Source: Elusimicrobiota bacterium (GTDB taxonomy: Bacteria > Elusimicrobiota > Elusimicrobia > UBA1565 > UBA9628). Taken from it: DNA of 64,000 nucleotides. The notes under the pieces are model-generated. The model was not told where the DNA came from. It ran no database searches and was given only the letters and a program-made list of their open reading frames with translations. The translations under genes were made by a program, and so were the position numbers. This document shows, piece by piece, positions 48,275 to 56,279 of this stretch; position 1 is the stretch's first letter; every line of letters begins with the position of its first letter. The stretch covers positions 1 to 64,000 of the forward strand of contig JACRDQ010000046.1 of NCBI GenBank assembly GCA_016218545.1, read 5' to 3'.

Positions 48275-49009
48275 GTGAGCATCCATCGGGGAGACGCGTT
48301 CGGCCAGTGGCTCATCGAGGCCCATCGCCGCGAGGACGTGGGCAGCGTCATCGAGCGCGACGACGGCTACGTCGAGCCGGAGTGGGGCAAGCGCGTCTAC
48401 TTCGCCGACCACCGGCGCTGGACCCCGGCAGAACGCCAGGCCCTGCGCCTGGCCCGGGGCCGGGTGCTCGACGTGGGCGCGGGCGCCGGCCGGCACAGCC
48501 TCTACCTCCAGGAACGAGGGCTCAAGGTCACGGGCCTGGACCACTCCCCGGGCGCGGTCCAGGTCTGCCGTCTCCGCGGCCTCAAGGACGCCCGCCTCAT
48601 GGACCTCTCGGAGATCCGGCGCCTGCCGGCCGCGAGCTTCGAGACGGTCATCATGATGGGCAACAACTTCGGCGTCCTGCAGTCTCCTGCCAGGGCCCGC
48701 ATCCACCTGCGCCGGCTGCACCGGGTCACCTCGGCGGCCGGCCGCATCATCGCCCAGACCATGGACCCCTTCAAGACCACGGTAGCGGACCATCTCGCCT
48801 ACCAGGCGGACAACCGCAGGCGGGGCAGGGCCCCCGGCCAGGTGCGGCTGCGCGTGCGCTACCGCAAGCTGGCCGACCCCTGGTTCGACTACCTCTTCGT
48901 GTCGGAGGACGAGCTGAAGGGGATCCTGCAGGGGACTGGCTGGGTCCTGGACCGCACCATCCCCGGCCCCGGCGCCATCTACATCATGGTGCTCAAGAAA
49001 GCAACATGA
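48275..49009 (+). CDS. class I SAM-dependent methyltransferase
   Basis: 244 residues from GTG 48275, placed directly after the palindrome. Motif I VLDVGAGAGRHSLYL, then LKVTGLDHSPGAVQVCR (motif II Asp), FETVIMMGNNFGVLQ (motif IV region) and GRIIAQTMDP. The N-terminus SIHRGDAFGQWLIEAHRRED and tail WVLDRTIPGPGAIYIMVLKK are those of small stand-alone methyltransferases. Substrate unknown. The stop lies 1 nt before the third palindrome. It may have been moved together with the uvrC gene, since both are bracketed by the same palindrome family. Confidence 0.8.
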   Translation: MSIHRGDAFGQWLIEAHRREDVGSVIERDDGYVEPEWGKRVYFADHRRWTPAERQALRLARGRVLDVGAGAGRHSLYLQERGLKVTGLDHSPGAVQVCRLRGLKDARLMDLSEIRRLPAASFETVIMMGNNFGVLQSPARARIHLRRLHRVTSAAGRIIAQTMDPFKTTVADHLAYQADNRRRGRAPGQVRLRVRYRKLADPWFDYLFVSEDELKGILQGTGWVLDRTIPGPGAIYIMVLKKAT

Positions 49010-49010
49010 T

Positions 49011-49072
49011 GGTGTCAGACATCGGCTTGTTGCGTTCCGCGAGCGGAACGCAACAAGCCGATGTCTGACACC
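49011..49072. repeat. perfect palindrome, GGTGTCAGAC type
   Basis: GGTGTCAGACATCGGCTTGT then TGCGTTCCGC (49011-49040) pairs over 30 bp with 49043-49072 around GA. The ends (GGTGTCAGACA / TGTCTGACACC) are the same type as the other two palindromes but the core differs. It starts 1 nt after the methyltransferase stop and lies 11 nt from the pilC stop, so it separates convergent genes and could terminate both. TTGTTGCG is repeated just outside the right end. Confidence 0.95.
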
Positions 49073-49083
49073 AGTTGTTGCGC

Positions 49084-50307
49084 TCAGCCGGCCTTGCTGG
49101 CCAGCTCGCCCATGCCGAACATGGGCATGAACATGCCGATGACGATGGTGCCGATGACCACGCCCATGACGCACATGACCAGGGGCTCGATCATCGAGGT
49201 GAGGCCCTTCACGGCCGCGTCGACCTCCTGGTCGTAGAACTCGGCGATCTTGGAGAGCATGATGTCGAGGGCTCCGGTCTCCTCGCCGACCGAGATCATG
49301 GAGGTCACCATGTTGGGGAAGATGCCGGACTTCTTGAGGGGGTCGGCGATGCGCCCGCCCTCGCGGATGGACTCGCGCGTCTGGAGCACGGCCTCGGCGA
49401 TGACGACGTTGCCCGCGGTCGCGGCCACGGTCTCGAGGGCCTGCATGATGGGCACGCCCGACTTGATCAGGGTGCCGAGGGTCCGGGTGAACTTGGCGAC
49501 CGCCACCTTCTTGAGGATGATGCCGAAGACCGGCAGCTGGAGCGCCTTCGCGTCGCACCATCGCTGGCCGAAGGGCCGGGCGTAGAAGGCCTTGAACCCG
49601 TACCAGCCGGCCGGAGGGGTGCCGAGGATGATCACGAGCCCGAGGGGGCTCTTCATCGCGTTGGCCGTGTCGATGAGGAGCTGGGTCAGGAACGGCAGCT
49701 CGGCGCCGAAGCTCGCGAAGATCTTCTCGAAGGTCGGGATGACGAAGATCATGAGGAAGACGGTCAGGGCCGCGCAGATGCTCAAGACGATGGCGGGATA
49801 CATCATGGCGGACTTGACCTTGGCCTTGAGGGCCTCGGCGTTCTCGAGGTAGGAGGTGAGGCGCTCGAGGATGGTGTCGAGGATGCCTCCGAGCTCGCCC
49901 GCCTTGACCATGGAGGTGTAGAGCTCGGGGAAGGCCTGCGGGTACTTCTTGAGGGTGTCGGAGATGGAGAGTCCGCCCTCGATGTCGGCCTTGACGTTGG
50001 CCAGGATATCCTTGAAGGTCGGGTTCTCGCACTGGGCCTCCAGGATGCCTAGGCCCTGCACGATGGGCACGCCTGCGCTGACCAAAGTCGAGAGCTGCCG
50101 GGAGAAGAGCACGAGGTCCTTGGTCCCGACCGGGGGCTTGGGCTTGAGGATGGCCATGATGTCGAAACCCCCGCCCTCGCGGATCTCGATGACGGTCAGG
50201 TGCTGGGAGCGCAGGCGCGCTTCCGCCTCCCGCTGGGCCGGGGCTTCGACCTTGCCCTCGGTGACGTTCCCGTCGCTCCCCTTGGCTTTATACGTGAAGG
50301 TCGGCAT
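49084..50307 (-). CDS. pilC: type IV pilus/type II secretion inner-membrane platform protein PilC (GspF family)
   Basis: 407 residues. N-terminal TFTYKAKGSDGNVTEGKVEA, then FSRQLSTLVSAGVPIVQGLG (the GspF/PilC signature), two T2SSF domains (about 65-190 and 270-395) each followed by a transmembrane helix, and the final helix in LVMCVMGVVIGTIVIGMFMP. The protein anchors the assembly/retraction ATPases to the pilus base. It is 18 nt downstream of pilT, so co-transcribed. Confidence 0.93.
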   Translation of the reverse strand: MPTFTYKAKGSDGNVTEGKVEAPAQREAEARLRSQHLTVIEIREGGGFDIMAILKPKPPVGTKDLVLFSRQLSTLVSAGVPIVQGLGILEAQCENPTFKDILANVKADIEGGLSISDTLKKYPQAFPELYTSMVKAGELGGILDTILERLTSYLENAEALKAKVKSAMMYPAIVLSICAALTVFLMIFVIPTFEKIFASFGAELPFLTQLLIDTANAMKSPLGLVIILGTPPAGWYGFKAFYARPFGQRWCDAKALQLPVFGIILKKVAVAKFTRTLGTLIKSGVPIMQALETVAATAGNVVIAEAVLQTRESIREGGRIADPLKKSGIFPNMVTSMISVGEETGALDIMLSKIAEFYDQEVDAAVKGLTSMIEPLVMCVMGVVIGTIVIGMFMPMFGMGELASKAG

Positions 50308-50325
50308 GGGTCATGGCCTCCGAAC

Positions 50326-51405
50326 TCAGTTTCCCGCCCCTGCGAGCGACCGCTGGAGCAGGCGCTTGAGGTCTTCCGGATCGAGCGAGTGCTGCATCGC
50401 CTCCTGGTAGGTGATCCGCTTCTGCCGGTAGAGGTCCGAAAGGGACTGGTTCATGGTCTGCATCCCGAGCTTGCCGCCGGTCTGGATGGCCAGGGGGATC
50501 TGCTCGACCTTCTGCTCGCGGATGACGTTGCGCAGGGCCGGCGTGGCGATGAGGATCTCCGCGGCCATGACCCGTCCCTGGCCCGAGGCGTGGACCAGGA
50601 GCTGCTGGGCCATGACGGCCTGGAGCACGAAGGAGAGCTGGACGCGGACCTGCTCGATCTGGTGCTGGGGGAAGACGTCGATGATGCGGTTGATGGTCTG
50701 GGCGCAGTCGTTGGTGTGCAGGGTCGCCAGCACCAGGTGGCCGGTCTCCGCGATGGTCAGGGCCGCGCCGATGGTCTCGAGGTCGCGCAGCTCGCCGATG
50801 AGGATGACGTCGGGGTCCTGGCGCAGGACGAACTTGAGGGCCGCGGCGAAGGACTCGGTGTCCGAGCCCACCTCGCGCTGGTTGATGAGGCACTTCTTGT
50901 GCGCATGCACGTACTCGATGGGGTCCTCGACCGTCACGATGTGGCCGTTCCGGGTCTCGTTGATGTGGTCGATCATGCTGGCCAGGGTCGTGGACTTGCC
51001 CGAGCCGGTCGGACCCGTGACCAGGATGAGCCCCTTGGGGACCTTCACGAGGTCGTAGACCACGCTGGGGATGCCAAGCTCCTCGAAGGTCTTGAAGGTG
51101 TTGGGGATGGCGCGGATGGCGGCGCCCACCGCGCCCTTCTGGCGGTAGATGTTCATCCTCAGGCGGCCGATACCCTTCAGGCCGAACGCCAGGTCGAGCT
51201 CGTTGGTGGCCTCGAAGCGCTGGCGCTGGGCGTCCGTCAGCAGGGAGTAGACCAGGGCCTGGGAGACCTCGGGGGTCAGCTTGTCGAAGGGGGTGGGCAC
51301 GAGCTCCCCGTCGATGCGCAGGGTCGGGGGCGCGGCCACGGCCAGATGGAGGTCCGAAGCCCCCCTCTCGTGCATCAGCAAGAAGAGCTCCGACATGGAT
51401 ATCAT
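50326..51405 (-). CDS. pilT: type IV pilus retraction ATPase PilT
   Basis: 359 residues (356 if the second ATG at 51396 is used). N-terminal PAS-like region with SELFLLMHERGASDLHLAVA, Walker A GPTGSGKST (131-139), Asp box IVTVEDPIEYVH, Walker B VILIGELRDLET and the His box GHLVLATLHTNDCAQTINR. The C-terminal AIRNLIRE-like motif appears as PALRNVIREQKVEQIPLAIQ, the segment needed for retraction in PilT. Retraction drives twitching and DNA uptake. The promoter is TTGACA-17-TATCTT. Confidence 0.95.
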   Translation of the reverse strand: MISMSELFLLMHERGASDLHLAVAAPPTLRIDGELVPTPFDKLTPEVSQALVYSLLTDAQRQRFEATNELDLAFGLKGIGRLRMNIYRQKGAVGAAIRAIPNTFKTFEELGIPSVVYDLVKVPKGLILVTGPTGSGKSTTLASMIDHINETRNGHIVTVEDPIEYVHAHKKCLINQREVGSDTESFAAALKFVLRQDPDVILIGELRDLETIGAALTIAETGHLVLATLHTNDCAQTINRIIDVFPQHQIEQVRVQLSFVLQAVMAQQLLVHASGQGRVMAAEILIATPALRNVIREQKVEQIPLAIQTGGKLGMQTMNQSLSDLYRQKRITYQEAMQHSLDPEDLKRLLQRSLAGAGN

Positions 51406-51459
51406 GTTTTAGATTCCCTTAAAACGATGGCCGGGCCCGCGTCCGCCGGGCCTGGTTAT

Positions 51460-51488
51460 AAGATAGCGTCCCTGTCGGAAGTTGTCAA
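51460..51488 (-). promoter_or_regulatory. consensus promoter of pilT-pilC
   Basis: On the minus strand TTGACA (51483-51488), 17 bp, TATCTT (51460-51465). The leader of about 48 nt contains a GC-rich hairpin (GGCCCG / CGGGCC around 51430-51453) followed by CGTTTT, an attenuator-like arrangement before the start codon. Confidence 0.65.
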
Positions 51489-51526
51489 TGGGCGGCTTGT
51501 CAGCGTTCCGGCAGGGCGGCATCCGG

Positions 51527-54241
51527 CTATTCTACCATGTCGGAGGCGGGCATGGCCTCCTCGTCCGACGGGGGCATCAGGTCCTCCTCGCTCGGCAGAG
51601 GATCGGGAGGCGGGGGCTGGACCGCTGCCGGCCGGGCCGCGGCCCGGGGCTTCTTCCGGGGCGGAGCCGTCTTCCTGGGCTGGCTGGCAGCGGGCTTGCG
51701 GCTGGGCTGCTGGGCCTTGCCTGCCAGGAGCTCCTTGGCAGGGGGGTTCTTCCCCACCACGGTCTTGGCCGCGAGGTTGGCCTCGAAGAGGTACTGCACG
51801 GCCTCGCGCAGGGCGGCGCTGCCCGGTCCGGGAGTGAACTTGTACTGCACGAAATAGGTGTCCGCGTCCATGGCGCCCGCGGTCCACTCCTCCTTGCTCC
51901 CGTCCCCGGTGCTCGACGGGAAGGAGTACTGCATCCACTGCAGGATGGTCCCGCGGCCGCCCTCGAGAGGATAGGCCTTGGCGAACTCGATGGCTTCCTT
52001 GCCCGGGTCAGGCATGGGCTCGGGCCCGGCCGGAGCCGCCGCCGCAGCGGCCTGAGCCTGGCCCGCGGGAGCGGTCCCGCCCACGGCCGGCGCCGGAGCG
52101 CTCGCCTCGGCAGCGGGACCCGCCTCCGGAGCCTCCTGGCCCTCCTCGGCCTCCGGCTCGACCGGCACGTCCCCCTTGCCGGCCTTGAACATCACCTTGA
52201 GGTCCTTGGGGCTGTTGAAGAACATCACCCAGATGCCGACCACCACGGCCAGGACCGCGGCGCAGGCCACCGCCCAGATCCAGACCGGCCTCTTGGGCTT
52301 GGGCTTGGGAGCGGTCATGGGCGTGTCCGCGGGCTTGGCCAACCGAGACAGGAGCTCGCGGCCTCCGGTCATCGCGTCCGGCTCGAGCGGGGTCGGCATG
52401 GGCGTCGGGGTGGGACGCGGCCCCGGCGCGATGGGCAAGGACGAGGTGGTCGGAGAATAGGCCAGGGTCGCGGGAGGGGGCACGGCAGCGCCTGCCCACG
52501 GCATCGGGTTCATGCCGGGCCCTGTCGGAGCAGGGGACGCCCCTGCGGCCTGGGGGCTCTCCGTCGGCGGCTTGCCGAAGCTGCTCAGGTCCGGGATCGG
52601 GGTGGTGGGACCGAAAGGAGCGCCTGCGCCGGGCCTGGCGTCGCGCACCAGGGTCAAGGGCGGCTGGATTTGGGACCCGGCCCCTTCCTGGGCCGGCATC
52701 TCCGGCTGCGGAGGCTGGAGCGGGATGGCTGACTCCTGGCTGGGAGCAGGGCTTGAGCCTGCCTCAGGTCCGGACGGGAAGCCGAACGGCATCGGTGCAG
52801 GCTCGGCCGCCTGGGAGCCGGGCGCAGACGCAGGAGTATCCGTAGAAGCAGGGACCGGAGGGAAACTGAAGGGAGCGGGATTGGGCGCCGCAGACTCGGG
52901 AGCCGGGACAGGGGGAGCTTCGGGACCCGGCACCGCCTGCGGGAAGCTGAAGGGAGAAGGCGCGGGAGGCGCGCTCGAAGCAGCGGGGAAACTGAACACC
53001 GTAGGCGCCTGCTCGGGGCTCGTCGGAGCCGGAGCCAGCGGAGGGATCTCCGGCGCCATCGGCGCTTGAGCCGGAGCCGCGATCGTCTCCGCAACGGGCG
53101 GCGGCCCGGAGGCCGCCACCGGGAAGCTGAAGGGCTTCTCGGGATATGAGACAGCCTCGGCCGGCGACGGGGAGGCGGCGCCGACATCGGGCAGCGCTGG
53201 CATGGAGGCCTCGGCCTGCGGGGCGGTCTGCGGCAGCGTGGGAGCGGGAGTGGGCGTAGGAGTGGGAGCCTGCACAGAGGATACGGGCCCCAGAGGCTGC
53301 GGAACAGGCTCAGCAGGAGCAGCACTCTCAGCAGCCCCCTTCTTCTTGAAGGTCCGGGTCGGCTTGAACTTGAGCCCCTTGGTCTCAGGAGGAGCGGCTG
53401 AGAAGACGGGAGCAGCGGCAGGCTCCTGCGGCACGGCCTGGACCGGGGCCGGCGCAGGCGGAAGCTCCGCTGGAGCCGGAGGGGGAGCCGCCGGAGCCGG
53501 AGGAGCGGGCTCGACGATCGGAGCAGGCATGTCCAGCACGCCGGCGTCGGACGCCGCGTCCGACGCTCCGGCCTCGGCGGCCAGGGACAGTCCTTCCGGA
53601 AGCTCGGGGGCGGCAGGCAGAGGCGCGGCCGCGGCCGGGACCGCGGCCTTCGGCAGCTCAGGCAGGCTCTCGAGGATGGGCGCTGCGGCCTGGACCGGCG
53701 CCGGGGGCTGGATGGGAGCCGGGGTTTGAACGGGCGCGGGGCGTTCCCTATAGATGGCTCTGCTGTCCAGCCTCTCCATGAGCTCTCTTTTCTGAGCCTC
53801 GAGCTCGCGGACCTTGGAGGCCAGAGCATCCACCTCTTTGGCCAGGCTCGACGCCTTGGACTGTGCTTGGTCGAGCGCATGCTGGCGGGTCACCTCGCCC
53901 AGGATTTCCGAGGACCCGCCCACGATGGGAGACTGCTCGAGGAACTCGTAGAAGGACAGCCCCTGCTCGGAAGCGTCCTCCCGGCCGCTGGATTCGGCGA
54001 GCTCCATGTAGAAATCGTAGGCGCCGCTCTCAGGCGTGTCCGCGAATGGGCTTGCCAGGTCGCGCAGGCAGGAGCCGGCCAACTCAGGGACCTCCTCGGC
54101 GCACCGCCAATCCCCCTCGCGCTCTCCAGGGACCTCCCCGGCGCAGACCAGGGTCTCCGGCCGCAGGCCGCCGACCTGAGTCATCTCATCGGCGGACAGA
54201 GGTCCGACGAGGCGGGAATCCTTGAATACCCAGTATCTCAT
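51527..54241 (-). CDS. GYF-like, Pro/Ala-rich membrane protein of the pilus locus
   Basis: 904 residues. The N-terminus MRYWVFKDSRLVGPLSADEM with ETLVCAGE is a GYF_2-type domain. A coiled coil follows at about 130-175 (AKEVDALASKVRELEAQKRE). Residues 175-650 are extreme Pro/Ala/Ser low complexity. A single transmembrane helix lies at about 665-690 (VWIWAVACAAVLAVVVGIWV), then about 200 more residues with a modest globular domain (EFAKAYPLEGGRGTILQWMQ) and a basic Pro-rich tail. Probably a cytoplasmic GYF domain linked by a long flexible arm to the membrane, perhaps a scaffold for the pilus machinery. It precedes pilT, with its own promoter region (TATACT near 54280). Confidence 0.55.
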   Translation of the reverse strand: MRYWVFKDSRLVGPLSADEMTQVGGLRPETLVCAGEVPGEREGDWRCAEEVPELAGSCLRDLASPFADTPESGAYDFYMELAESSGREDASEQGLSFYEFLEQSPIVGGSSEILGEVTRQHALDQAQSKASSLAKEVDALASKVRELEAQKRELMERLDSRAIYRERPAPVQTPAPIQPPAPVQAAAPILESLPELPKAAVPAAAAPLPAAPELPEGLSLAAEAGASDAASDAGVLDMPAPIVEPAPPAPAAPPPAPAELPPAPAPVQAVPQEPAAAPVFSAAPPETKGLKFKPTRTFKKKGAAESAAPAEPVPQPLGPVSSVQAPTPTPTPAPTLPQTAPQAEASMPALPDVGAASPSPAEAVSYPEKPFSFPVAASGPPPVAETIAAPAQAPMAPEIPPLAPAPTSPEQAPTVFSFPAASSAPPAPSPFSFPQAVPGPEAPPVPAPESAAPNPAPFSFPPVPASTDTPASAPGSQAAEPAPMPFGFPSGPEAGSSPAPSQESAIPLQPPQPEMPAQEGAGSQIQPPLTLVRDARPGAGAPFGPTTPIPDLSSFGKPPTESPQAAGASPAPTGPGMNPMPWAGAAVPPPATLAYSPTTSSLPIAPGPRPTPTPMPTPLEPDAMTGGRELLSRLAKPADTPMTAPKPKPKRPVWIWAVACAAVLAVVVGIWVMFFNSPKDLKVMFKAGKGDVPVEPEAEEGQEAPEAGPAAEASAPAPAVGGTAPAGQAQAAAAAAPAGPEPMPDPGKEAIEFAKAYPLEGGRGTILQWMQYSFPSSTGDGSKEEWTAGAMDADTYFVQYKFTPGPGSAALREAVQYLFEANLAAKTVVGKNPPAKELLAGKAQQPSRKPAASQPRKTAPPRKKPRAAARPAAVQPPPPDPLPSEEDLMPPSDEEAMPASDMVE

Positions 54242-54339
54242 GAAGGTCCCGGCGCAGCCGGGATGCCCGCAAAGTATAAGGGCGGGATGTTAAGTTTTCA
54301 TTATGCCCGCAGGGCCTTAAGCGGGCAAGGCGCCGGAGA

Positions 54340-54801
54340 CTATTCCTCTACGACTTTGAACTCAGCCGGCTCCGGGGTCTCCGCGGGCCGCTCCGAGGTG
54401 CTCTGGCAGCCGATGCAGTACCGGGCGAAGGGCAGGGCGTCGAGACGCGCCCTGGCGATGGGCTTGCGGCACGACTCGCAGACCCCGTAGGAGCCCTTCT
54501 CGATCTTGCGCAGGGCGGCCTCGACCTGGCCGAGGGCCGCGCGCTCGTTGTCGGAAAGATTGAAGAGGATCTCACGCTCCAGGGACTGGCTGGCCTGGTC
54601 CGCGGCGTCGCCGGTCTCCTCGACCTCGCCGACCGCCTGCTTCTGGACCGTGCTCACCAGGTCTTCGCGCATCTCGACGAGCTTCTTGCGGATCTGCACG
54701 AGCTGGGAAGCCGAGAAGACGGCCTTGGCCGGCGCGGAGGAGGACTTGGCCTGCGCCTTTTTCGCTTTTTTAGCCGCGGGTTTTGAGGATCTCTTCTTCA
54801 T
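54340..54801 (-). CDS. DksA/TraR-type zinc-finger protein
   Basis: 153 residues. A Lys/Ala-rich basic leader (MKKRSSKPAAKKAKKAQAKS) precedes the helical coiled coil (LVQIRKKLVEMREDLVSTVQ, TGDAADQASQSLEREILFNL). The Cys4 zinc finger is GVCESCRKPIARARLDALPF ARYCIGCQ. DksA-family proteins bind in the RNA polymerase secondary channel. The Asp pair at the coiled-coil tip of DksA seems represented by GDAAD. A TATCAT -10 lies 9 nt before the ATG. Confidence 0.85.
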   Translation of the reverse strand: MKKRSSKPAAKKAKKAQAKSSSAPAKAVFSASQLVQIRKKLVEMREDLVSTVQKQAVGEVEETGDAADQASQSLEREILFNLSDNERAALGQVEAALRKIEKGSYGVCESCRKPIARARLDALPFARYCIGCQSTSERPAETPEPAEFKVVEE

Positions 54802-54830
54802 GGTCGGGCCATGATAGTTAATTTCCGCAG

Positions 54831-56279
54831 TCAAAGCAATGCCGCGGCGGCCTTGAGCCTGCCGACGGATTTCGAGCGGCCCAGGACCTCGATCATGCCG
54901 AAAAGGGTCGGTCCCTCGGTCCTTCCGCTCAAGGCCGCGCGCAGGGGGTGGAAGACCTGGCCCGTCTTGAGCGCCTTGGCCTCGCAGTAGGCCCGGATCC
55001 TCTCCTCCAGGACCTTCTCGGCGTAGGGCTCGGCCCCTTCCAGCAGGCCCGCCACGTCGAGCAGGATCTCCTTGACCCCGGGCTTCTTGAGCACGCCGTC
55101 CAGGGCCTTGGGGGTGAAGACCACGTCCTTGTAGAAGATCTCGACGCGGCCGGGGATGTCGGCGAGGAGCTTGCACTTCTCCCCCTCGAGCGCGACCGTG
55201 CGGTCCAGGGGCGGGTCGAGCGGGCCCGTCAGGCCCGCGTTCTTGAGGAAGGGCTCGGCGTGCTCGAGCAGGTCCTGGCGGCTCAGCTTGCGAAGATGCT
55301 CGCCGTTCATCCACGTCAGCTTGGTCTGGTCGAAGATCGCCGGGTTCTTCTGGCACCCGGCCAGGTCGAAGGCCTCGACGAGCTCCGTGCCGAAGAAGAG
55401 CTGGCGCGAGTCCGTGGTGGACCAGCCCAGCAGGCCCAGGTAGTTCCTCATGGCCTCGGGCAGGAAGCCCAGGGCCTTGTACTCGAGCACCGAGGTCGCG
55501 CCGTGGCGCTTGGAGAGCTTGGAGCCGTCGGGCCCCAGGATCATGGAGAGGTGCGCGAACTTAGGCGGCGTCCAGCCCAGGGCCTCGTAGATCCTGGCCT
55601 GGGAGGGCGTGTTGGAGAGATGCTCGTCCCCGCGGATGACGTGCGAGATCTCCATGCAGTGGTCGTCCACCACGCACGCGAAGTTGTAGGTGGGCCCGCC
55701 GGCGGCCTTCTGGATGACCAGGTCGGGCAGGAGCGCGTTGTCGAAGGCCACGCGGCCGCGGATCATGTCGTCGACCACGGTCTCGCCGGTCTCCGGCATG
55801 TGGAACCGCCAGGAGGGCCTGCGTCCCGCGGCCTCGTGCTCGGCCTTCTGCCGGTCCGTGAGCCTCCGGCACCTCTCGTCGTAGACCGCGGGCCGCTTGG
55901 CGGCCACGGCCTCCTTGCGCATGGCGTCGAGCTCCTCCCGCGTGCAGTAGCAGGGGTAGGCCTTGCCCGCGTCCGCGAGCCCGCGGACGTGCTTCTGGTA
56001 GAGCTCGAGCCGCTTCATCTGATAATACGGCGCATAGGGCCCCCGGTCGGCGGCGAGGTCCACCGGCCCCTCGTCCCAGTCCAGGCCGAGCCAGCGGATC
56101 GAGTCGAGGATGGCGGTCACCGAGTCCTCGGTGGAGCGGACCTCGTCGGTGTCCTCGATGCGCAGGACGAAGGTCCCCTTGTGGCGCCGGGCGAAGAGCC
56201 AGTTGTAGAGGGTCGTGCGGGCTCCTCCGATGTGGAGGTAGCCGGTCGGCGACGGGGCGAAGCGGGTCCTGATGGTCAT
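54831..56279 (-). CDS. gltX: glutamyl-tRNA synthetase
   Basis: 482 residues, discriminating or non-discriminating type not decidable. Class I motifs: RFAPSPTGYLHIGGARTTLY (HIGH-like HIGG) and DGSKLSKRHGATSV (KLSKR). The stem-contact and anticodon-binding domains follow with normal length. No Cys zinc-binding site other than CYCTREE. The ATG overlaps the recN stop (ATGA), so the two are coupled. Confidence 0.97.
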   Translation of the reverse strand: MTIRTRFAPSPTGYLHIGGARTTLYNWLFARRHKGTFVLRIEDTDEVRSTEDSVTAILDSIRWLGLDWDEGPVDLAADRGPYAPYYQMKRLELYQKHVRGLADAGKAYPCYCTREELDAMRKEAVAAKRPAVYDERCRRLTDRQKAEHEAAGRRPSWRFHMPETGETVVDDMIRGRVAFDNALLPDLVIQKAAGGPTYNFACVVDDHCMEISHVIRGDEHLSNTPSQARIYEALGWTPPKFAHLSMILGPDGSKLSKRHGATSVLEYKALGFLPEAMRNYLGLLGWSTTDSRQLFFGTELVEAFDLAGCQKNPAIFDQTKLTWMNGEHLRKLSRQDLLEHAEPFLKNAGLTGPLDPPLDRTVALEGEKCKLLADIPGRVEIFYKDVVFTPKALDGVLKKPGVKEILLDVAGLLEGAEPYAEKVLEERIRAYCEAKALKTGQVFHPLRAALSGRTEGPTLFGMIEVLGRSKSVGRLKAAAALL

